Made by a program: the position numbers and the translations under genes. DNA of 10,866 nt from Rhodospirillaceae bacterium (GTDB taxonomy: Bacteria; Pseudomonadota; Alphaproteobacteria; UBA9219): positions 1 through 10,866 of the forward strand of contig DNGD01000160.1 in assembly GCA_003486725.1 (NCBI GenBank), read 5' to 3'. Positions within the stretch are counted from its first letter, which is position 1; each line of letters begins with the position of its first letter. The notes below the pieces were generated by a model. That model ran no database searches and was not told where the DNA came from. It worked only from the letters and a program-made list of their open reading frames with translations. Of the stretch, positions 6,162-10,866 are shown one piece after another.

Positions 6162-7499
6162 CTATTCCACTTCCGCGCCGAGACCATTCATCATGGACAC
6201 AAAGTTCGGGAAGCTGGTGGCGATCACGGAGCCGTCGTCAACCGCGATGGGCTCGGCGGTGGCGGTGCCCAGCACAAGGAAGCTCATCGCGATGCGGTGA
6301 TCCAGCGCGGTGGTAATCGTGGCACCACCCTGCGGCGGCTTGCCAGTGCCGTGAATAATCAGATCATCACCTTCAATCTCGACAGTTGCGCCACATGCCT
6401 TGAGCCCTTCGGCCACCAGCATCAGGCGATCGCTTTCCTTCACGCGCAATTCGCCAAGCCCGATAAAACGGGACGTGCCGGACGCACACGCCGCCGCCAT
6501 CGCCAACACGGGATATTCATCGACCATCGACGGCACGCGGCTTTCGGGGATTGTCGCACCTTTCAGCGCACCACCACGCACCAGAATATCGGCCACAGGC
6601 TCACCGCACACATCGCGCTGGTTTTCGAGCGTGATGGAGGCACCCATTTCGCGCAGGCTGAACAGAATCCCCGCGCGGCGTTCATTGATGCCGACATTCA
6701 GCAGGCGAACTTCGGACCCTTCGCGAAGACACGCGGCCACCATCGGGAACGCGGCCGAGCTAATATCCGCTGGCACAATTATATCCTGCCCCGTAAGCGT
6801 CGGGCGGCCTTCCAGATGGATGGCATCCACGCCGTCCACCATTTTCTCGATCGTCAAGTTCGCACCAAAGGCGCGGAGCATGCGCTCGGTCGGATCGCGT
6901 GTGGGAACGGGCTCAATCACCGTGGTCACGCCCTCCGCGCTTAGCCCCGCAAGCAGCACCGCAGACTTCACCTGCGCCGACGCCACAGGCAAGCGATAGG
7001 TAATCGCCTTGGGTTGATCCGCACCGCGCACCGCCAGCGGGAACTTGCCGCCCGTCCGGCTCATAAAGGTCGCGCCCATCTGGGTCAGCGGATCGATCAC
7101 GCGCCCCATAGGCCGTTTGCACAAAGACGCATCACCGGTGAAAAAGGTCGTGAACGGACGCGCCCCGAACAAACCGATGAGCAGCCGCGCCGAGGTGCCG
7201 CTGTTGCCCATATCCAGCACGCTGGGCGGCTCCGCAAGGTCTTCAAGCCCGACACCCTCAATCGTCCAGACATCGCCCTCCTTGGTGATCTGTGCTCCCA
7301 CAGCGCGCAAAGCCGCGACGGTAGACAGGACGTCTTCACCCTCCAAAAGGCCGCGCACAGTGGTGCGCCCCGTGGCGATGCCGCCAAACATGATGGAGCG
7401 GTGGGAAATGCTTTTGTCGCCGGGCGGCGTGACGGTACCGCACAAAGCGCCGGTCTGGCGGGACAAAAGGGGCTGGGGGGTGTTCTGGATCTGTTTCAT
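6162..7499 (-). CDS. aroA: 3-phosphoshikimate 1-carboxyvinyltransferase (EPSP synthase), class II-like
   Basis: AroA joins shikimate-3-phosphate and phosphoenolpyruvate to 5-enolpyruvylshikimate-3-phosphate in aromatic amino acid synthesis. The 445 residues are colinear with the Agrobacterium CP4 type: PGDKSISHRSIMFGG (26-40), LLEGEDV, MGNSGTSARL (97-106), GDASLCKRPMGRV, PVASAQVKSAVLLAGL, TVIEPVPTRDPTE, DEYPVLAMAAA, LRVKESDR, and DHRIAMSFLVLG near the C-terminus. The position equal to CP4 Ala100 and E. coli Gly96 is Gly101 here. The start ATG lacks a Shine-Dalgarno, and a TATAAA box ends seven bases before it, so the message may be leaderless. Upstream and divergent is the FYDLN gene, a common alphaproteobacterial arrangement. 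The cmk and rpsA genes that often follow aroA in this group are absent; the low-GC hypothetical gene lies there instead. Confidence 0.97.
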   Translation of the reverse strand: MKQIQNTPQPLLSRQTGALCGTVTPPGDKSISHRSIMFGGIATGRTTVRGLLEGEDVLSTVAALRAVGAQITKEGDVWTIEGVGLEDLAEPPSVLDMGNSGTSARLLIGLFGARPFTTFFTGDASLCKRPMGRVIDPLTQMGATFMSRTGGKFPLAVRGADQPKAITYRLPVASAQVKSAVLLAGLSAEGVTTVIEPVPTRDPTERMLRAFGANLTIEKMVDGVDAIHLEGRPTLTGQDIIVPADISSAAFPMVAACLREGSEVRLLNVGINERRAGILFSLREMGASITLENQRDVCGEPVADILVRGGALKGATIPESRVPSMVDEYPVLAMAAACASGTSRFIGLGELRVKESDRLMLVAEGLKACGATVEIEGDDLIIHGTGKPPQGGATITTALDHRIAMSFLVLGTATAEPIAVDDGSVIATSFPNFVSMMNGLGAEVE

Positions 7500-7506
7500 G
7501 GGGATG

Positions 7507-7512
7507 TTTATA
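7507..7512 (-). promoter_or_regulatory. Possible -10 box for a leaderless aroA transcript
   Basis: TATAAA on the minus strand ends seven bases before the aroA ATG, which would put the transcription start at or next to the A of the start codon. No Shine-Dalgarno is visible in that interval (CATCCCC). No good -35 box is found at 16-18 bases, so this is only a candidate. Confidence 0.35.
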
Positions 7513-7583
7513 GCAAAAAAGGCCGTTTTGAACAGTTTTTTAGGCGCTAATTCGTTAATTTTGCCCCTTCCCCAATTGGCGCG

Positions 7584-7612
7584 TTGACAGAAATGCTGTT
7601 CTGTGCAACAGG
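7584..7612 (+). promoter_or_regulatory. Candidate promoter of the FYDLN-type gene
   Basis: A perfect TTGACA -35 box lies at 7584-7589. At 17 bases the -10 (AACAGG, 7607-7612) is poor, but GCAACAGG at 7605-7612 partly fits the looser Caulobacter-style GCTANAWC element. A second possible -10, TATGAT, lies at 7630-7635. A short dyad, ACAGAA with TTCTGT (7587-7592 and 7599-7604), overlaps the -35. The remaining leader up to 7674 shows no tRNA or strong hairpin. Confidence 0.4.
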
Positions 7613-7674
7613 ACTACGCCTTCGAAAAATATGATTTCTAGGGGCCAAATGATTCCGAGCAGGAGGATTTAAAA

Positions 7675-7992
7675 GTGGCGAAAGCAGAATGGGGTTTAAA
7701 GCGGGTCTGCCCGCAATGCGCGACGCGCTATTACGACATGAAGAAGAACCCACCCGTGTGCCCCAGTTGCGGCACCTCGTTTGATCCCGACACGCTGACA
7801 AAATCGCGCCGTCATCGTGCGGCGGCTGAGGAAAAAGCGCGCAAGGCCGCGCCGGTTCCTGAAGAACTTGATGATATCCCCGTCGTCGCGGACGAAGCCG
7901 ACGATGTCATCGAAGATATCGATGAATTGGACGAAGAAGGCGTTGATGCCGTTGTCGATATCGAAGAAAGCGACGACGCCGACCGCTCTTAA
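7675..7992 (+). CDS. TIGR02300/FYDLN-type zinc-ribbon acidic protein
   Basis: This 105-residue protein starts with GTG, fixed by a perfect AGGAGG at 7661-7666, eight bases upstream. The N-terminus MAKAEWGLKRVCPQCATRYYDM matches the TIGR02300 family seen widely in alphaproteobacteria. The family's namesake FYDLN is YYDMK here. Two CxxC pairs (Cys12/Cys15 and Cys29/Cys32) form a probable zinc ribbon of about 35 residues. A basic linker follows (KSRRHRAAAEEKARK, about 43-57), then a very acidic tail rich in Asp, Glu and Val (about 64-103) that is probably disordered. The function is unknown; a small zinc ribbon plus acidic tail would fit a role with nucleic-acid machinery, but that is a guess. 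It is divergent from aroA and ends 24 bases before a strong terminator. Confidence 0.9.
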   Translation: MAKAEWGLKRVCPQCATRYYDMKKNPPVCPSCGTSFDPDTLTKSRRHRAAAEEKARKAAPVPEELDDIPVVADEADDVIEDIDELDEEGVDAVVDIEESDDADRS

Positions 7993-8015
7993 CAGCGCGT
8001 CCGTTTCACTGAATT

Positions 8016-8047
8016 AAAAAACCCCGCCATCACCGGCGGGGTTTTTT
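8016..8047. terminator. Bidirectional intrinsic terminator
   Basis: A 13-bp perfect stem (8016-8028 with 8035-8047) has the GC-rich core CCCCGCC / GGCGGGG, a six-base loop ATCACC, and A/T runs on both sides that give a U-tract in either direction. It lies between the stop of the FYDLN-type gene (7992) and the stop of the convergent kinase gene (8054), so it can serve both. Confidence 0.95.
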
Positions 8048-8053
8048 GTTTTC

Positions 8054-9391
8054 CTAAACCGGCAACCAGATGCGCGCGCGGAGACCGCCCATCGGGCTGT
8101 CCTCCAGCACCACATCGCCGCCGTGGTTTCGCGCAATATCCCGTGCGATGGTGAGGCCAAGCCCCACGCCGCCCGTGTCCATGTTACGCGATTCATCAAG
8201 GCGGATGAACGGACGGAACACATCCTCGCGCTTTTCCGGCGGAATGCCCGCGCCATCATCATCCACGACAATGTCCACCGCATGATCGCGCAGCGCCAGC
8301 GTTACGGTCGCGTTCTTGCCGTAACGCGCGGCGTTGCCGACCAGATTGGCAATGCAGCGCTTCATGGCATGGGGACGCAGAACCACCGTGCACGCGCTTT
8401 CAATCTTCAGGGCGACGGGCACATTCTGACGTTTCATATCATCCGCAATCTCTTGCAACAGAGCGGGCAGATCAACGGGCGCGGCGGGCTCCGCCTCCTC
8501 TCCCCGCGCGAAAGACAAATAGGCCTCCAGCATTTTTTCCATATCCGCGATGTCCGAGACAAAACCACGCGTCTGCGCCGACTCCGGCATCATGGCCAAT
8601 TGCAGCTTCATGCGCGTCAGCGGCGTGCGCAAATCGTGCGAGACGCCCGCCAACATCGCCGTGCGCTGCCCCATAGAGCGGCGAATACGGTCGCGCATGA
8701 CCATCAACGCCGCGCTGGCCTGCCGCACCTCGGTCGCGCCTTCCAGCTTGAACCACGGCACGTCCTGCCCCTTACCAATCGCTTCGGCGGCTTCGGCCAG
8801 ACGGCGCACGGGGCGAATTTGGTTGCGCATGAACAAAAGCGCAATGCCGGACAAAAGAATGGAGCTACCGATCATCCAGCCGATAAATACCTCGGTCGTC
8901 GGCGTGTAGATGCGCCGTTGCGGCACATAAAAAGTATAAAGGCCGTCTGGAATTTCCACCTGCACGGCAACCATATCCGGCGCGCGGCGCATATCGATCA
9001 GATGCGGATAGCCCACGCGCTCATCCAACGCACGGCGCAGCATGTCGCGCAAGGGACTGGCATAACGCTTGACGCGTTTGGACAGATGCCCCCCCGCTTC
9101 ATAGGTAACGGACAGATCCATCTTTCGATCGGCCAGATTGATCAGCGAGGTCTTTTGATCCTCGTCCTTGATAAGGTCCAGCATCTCGACCACGACGGAG
9201 ATATCCGCCGCCACAGCGTGCGTCAAGCGGTGCGTTGTGGTAACCCAATGGCGATCAAAGAAAACAAACGTCGCGACAATCAGCGCCAAGATCGTCGGGA
9301 TCACGATAATCAGCAGCGTGCGCGCAAACAGGCTGGCGGGCAAAAGCCGCTTGAGCCATCGGGTTGAAAAGGGAAGGAGACGGATTTTCAT
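8054..9391 (-). CDS. EnvZ-like membrane sensor histidine kinase
   Basis: From the chosen start the protein has 445 residues. It has a first membrane helix at about 25-46, a periplasmic sensor of about 120 residues, a second helix at about 168-188 and a HAMP segment at about 189-242. The HisKA domain carries VSHDLRTPLTR with phospho-acceptor His252. The HATPase domain has the N box LVGNAARYG (Asn353), DDDGAGIP (377-384), FRPFIRLDESRN and GVGLGLTIARDIARNHGG. This matches the EnvZ/OmpR-type kinases of alphaproteobacteria. The start at 9391 is preferred to an in-frame ATG at 9427 because it gives the classic ATGA overlap with the upstream phosphatase stop and has AAGGA five bases upstream. The signal sensed is unknown. 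An ompR-like partner is expected next to such kinases but none is in the window. The gene ends at the bidirectional terminator. Confidence 0.92.
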   Translation of the reverse strand: MKIRLLPFSTRWLKRLLPASLFARTLLIIVIPTILALIVATFVFFDRHWVTTTHRLTHAVAADISVVVEMLDLIKDEDQKTSLINLADRKMDLSVTYEAGGHLSKRVKRYASPLRDMLRRALDERVGYPHLIDMRRAPDMVAVQVEIPDGLYTFYVPQRRIYTPTTEVFIGWMIGSSILLSGIALLFMRNQIRPVRRLAEAAEAIGKGQDVPWFKLEGATEVRQASAALMVMRDRIRRSMGQRTAMLAGVSHDLRTPLTRMKLQLAMMPESAQTRGFVSDIADMEKMLEAYLSFARGEEAEPAAPVDLPALLQEIADDMKRQNVPVALKIESACTVVLRPHAMKRCIANLVGNAARYGKNATVTLALRDHAVDIVVDDDGAGIPPEKREDVFRPFIRLDESRNMDTGGVGLGLTIARDIARNHGGDVVLEDSPMGGLRARIWLPV

Positions 9392-10110
9392 GACCTTCCT
9401 TTTATCCCCAACCAACTCCGCCAGCAACGTCCTGTTTCCGCCCGTCCGTAAAACAGCGCGTGCAAAGCCGCGCTGGTGGCCATAACCAGCGCCATCGCAT
9501 AGATCACATCACTGAAGAAATGCGCGCCAAGGACAATGCGTGCGGCCGCGATAATGCTTCCTGCCCCCATGGCTGCCCAGAAAACGCGGCGGCGTCGATG
9601 CGGCGCGACAAGATAGGCAAAGGACGGTAAAAAGAACCCGAAAGCGCCATCGCCCGACACGAACGAGCAATTGCGGGAACACGCTTGGCTGATGAAAAGC
9701 GGGGGCGTGAACGTCTTTGTGCCGCCGAACATTTCCACGTCGCGGGGGCGCGCCCGTCCCCAATTGTCTTTAAGCACCACATTCGCGAAAAGTCCGGGCC
9801 CGACAAGAAGGCACAACAGAAGAAAAAACCAGCCTTTTTTATCCAAGCCAGCGATAGGTTTTTTCAAAAAGAACGCACTCAGCGCGCCGAGGGCAAACAG
9901 GACAGCCATGACACGCGCCGTATAGAAAACCGTTTTGGTCATGCCACGAAGGATAAGGTTGTGCGAATGGAAAAAGCCGTTTTCATCGGCGAAAAGCGCC
10001 GAGATGCTCGCATCAATTTGCGGACAAAGCGTCAAAACGCCCAGTGCAGCCAGCACAAAAACACCGAGAATAGCCGGAAACAATCGCGCCACAAGCACCC
10101 TTCCCTTCAT
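9388..10110 (-). CDS. PAP2-family membrane phosphatase
   Basis: An integral membrane acid phosphatase of the PAP2 type, acting on lipid phosphates or diphosphates (lipid A, undecaprenyl diphosphate or phosphatidate-like) at the periplasmic face. On the longest frame (start TTG 10167, 259 residues) motif 1 is KDNWGRARP (Lys133, Arg140, Pro141), motif 2 is CSFVSGDGAFGFF (Ser171, Gly172, Asp173) and motif 3 is ARIVLGAHFFSD (Arg210, His216, Asp220). Several hydrophobic segments surround them. Motif 2 normally reads SGH; Asp173 replaces the general-acid histidine. The start ATG at 10110 (residue 20 of the longest frame) is preferred for the GGAGG just upstream, though its spacing is short; ATG 10131 and TTG 10167 are alternatives. 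The stop overlaps the kinase start by four bases, so the two are almost surely co-translated. Confidence 0.85.
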   Translation of the reverse strand: MKGRVLVARLFPAILGVFVLAALGVLTLCPQIDASISALFADENGFFHSHNLILRGMTKTVFYTARVMAVLFALGALSAFFLKKPIAGLDKKGWFFLLLCLLVGPGLFANVVLKDNWGRARPRDVEMFGGTKTFTPPLFISQACSRNCSFVSGDGAFGFFLPSFAYLVAPHRRRRVFWAAMGAGSIIAAARIVLGAHFFSDVIYAMALVMATSAALHALFYGRAETGRCWRSWLGIKGRS

Positions 10111-10170
10111 GACCTCCAACGAACGAAGCATAGCAAGGGTTATGAAGTTTTTTGAAGGAATTGGCAAGCG

Positions 10171-10866
10171 TCAGGGCATTTTTGTCGCGGTCTCGGTGCC
10201 TGCCGCTTCGCTGGCATTGGCCGAGGAGGATAGCGAGCTACCGCTTTTGGCCATAAAGCCAAGCTCCTTGGAAAGACCCAGTTCAGACAGCGCGGATTGC
10301 AAGGCCGCCAAGGTCTGGCGGTCGCTTTCCATTGCCTCAAGCTGACGGCGCCGATGCTCGGTAAAGGCTTCGCACGCCTCCTTTGTTTTCTTCTGCTCTT
10401 CGACGATCTTGGCCGTTTCAGCAACTTTGGGCGCTTGCGCTTTTTCGGATATAGCCTCGCGGTCGAGGATATTCGTTGAAATACGCTCGGCCATAATCGA
10501 CTTTGTCACGCCCGGTAGCAACGCAAAACGAACCTTGAACGGATCACGCCCCAGAATGCTCACCAGCTTTTCAGCCTCGGTTTGTTTCAATATCTCGCGG
10601 TCGGCTTCCTCGAAAGGCTGCCACTTTTTCTTCTCCTTATACCAGTCGTCAGCCTCCTCCTGCGTCGAGGACACCTCGAAGGCATGACGCGCAACGTTGG
10701 CCGGCATGACGGGCAAATCAAGCGCGCGAACGGGCGTCGCAAGCGTTTCCTCCCCCTTCTGCGTCACTGTCTGGACAGGGGAAGGCGGCACAAGCGCGGC
10801 CTGCGCGTCGGCTTCCGTCTGCGCGGCCTGTTGTTCTTCGAATTGATCGAGGCTGACCCACGAGCC
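10171..10866 (-). CDS. Hypothetical coiled-coil protein, N-terminus beyond the window
   Basis: The frame is open to the window edge and ends at TGA 10171-10173, so 231 C-terminal residues are visible, beginning GSWVSLDQFEEQQAAQTEADAQ. I do not recognise a family. What shows is a Gln/Ala/Glu-rich first part and a Pro-rich stretch. A charged segment follows (DDWYKEKKKWQPFEEADREIL and then KLVSILGRDPFKVRFALLPG). The long helical, probably coiled-coil stretch (AQAPKVAETAKIVEEQKKTKEA to ALQSALSEL) leads to a Ser/Ala-rich tail. No membrane segment is seen in this part; an N-terminal anchor or signal could be outside. A GTG at 10791 could be read as a start, but the frame continues beyond it with the same composition and no Shine-Dalgarno was noted. 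It precedes the phosphatase in the same direction (60 bases to its preferred start), so the two may share a transcript. Confidence 0.7.
   Translation of the reverse strand, partial: GSWVSLDQFEEQQAAQTEADAQAALVPPSPVQTVTQKGEETLATPVRALDLPVMPANVARHAFEVSSTQEEADDWYKEKKKWQPFEEADREILKQTEAEKLVSILGRDPFKVRFALLPGVTKSIMAERISTNILDREAISEKAQAPKVAETAKIVEEQKKTKEACEAFTEHRRRQLEAMESDRQTLAALQSALSELGLSKELGFMAKSGSSLSSSANASEAAGTETATKMP

Noticed and set aside
6088..6300. Small plus-strand frame beginning in the gap upstream of the hypothetical gene
   Set aside because: Most of it overlaps the aroA 3' end in antisense, and I saw no Shine-Dalgarno or conserved motif.
7500..7674. Possible tRNA or riboswitch between aroA and the FYDLN gene
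   Set aside because: No cloverleaf, CCA end or extended pairing was found, only short dyads.
8123..9367. 414-residue plus-strand open frame opposite the histidine kinase
   Set aside because: Arg/His/Gln-rich antisense shadow; the opposite strand carries all kinase motifs.
9392..9427. Upstream in-frame start for the histidine kinase at 9427
   Set aside because: The ATG at 9391 gives an ATGA overlap with the phosphatase stop and has its own AAGGA.

Overview
The window looks like the chromosome of an alphaproteobacterium with moderately high GC. The evidence is a nadABC operon divergent from a NadQ-type regulator, a class II (CP4-like) AroA, a TIGR02300/FYDLN zinc-ribbon protein divergent from aroA, and an EnvZ-like histidine kinase of the alphaproteobacterial kind. 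I cannot name a genus. No rRNA, tRNA, CRISPR array, phage or insertion sequence is visible.

Layout from left to right: (1) 1-933 (+), the nearly complete end of a membrane-anchored family 2 glycosyltransferase of the polyprenyl-phosphate type. It converges on the NAD operon so tightly that the two stop codons share the palindrome TTAA. (2) 930-4242 (-), nadA-nadB-nadC, the de novo pathway from aspartate to nicotinate mononucleotide, with zero-gap and overlapping junctions. nadB carries an in-frame 87-bp palindromic element of the 'VIPAKAGIQ...LDPRLRGDD' repeat family in the linker before its C-terminal helical domain. (3) 4243-4351, a divergent control region with a strong nadA promoter and two related 21-bp pseudopalindromes 62 bp apart. 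One lies between the -35 and -10 boxes, the other over the nadA Shine-Dalgarno. They are the likely operators of the divergent gene at 4352-5254 (+), a Nudix-like plus winged-helix protein that I identify as NadQ. (4) 5283-5984 (-), an unrecognised, low-GC, cysteine-rich protein gene with its own candidate promoter and a 12-bp tandem duplication. (5) 6162-7499 (-), aroA of the shikimate pathway, divergent from 7675-7992 (+), the FYDLN-type zinc-ribbon acidic protein. (6) 8016-8047, a strong bidirectional terminator between that gene and a leftward set: a 5'-truncated coiled-coil protein (10171-10866), a PAP2-family phosphatase (9388-10110) and an EnvZ-like sensor kinase (8054-9391). The kinase start overlaps the phosphatase stop as ATGA, and no response regulator is in the window.

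The best-supported functional story is a self-contained NAD biosynthesis and regulation module. The most unusual items are the palindromic element inside nadB, the operator that appears to embed the nadA ribosome binding site, the unknown low-GC gene, and the phosphatase-kinase pair. The phosphatase has Asp where the PAP2 motif 2 usually has His. I do not see a clearly new multi-gene defence or mobile system here.
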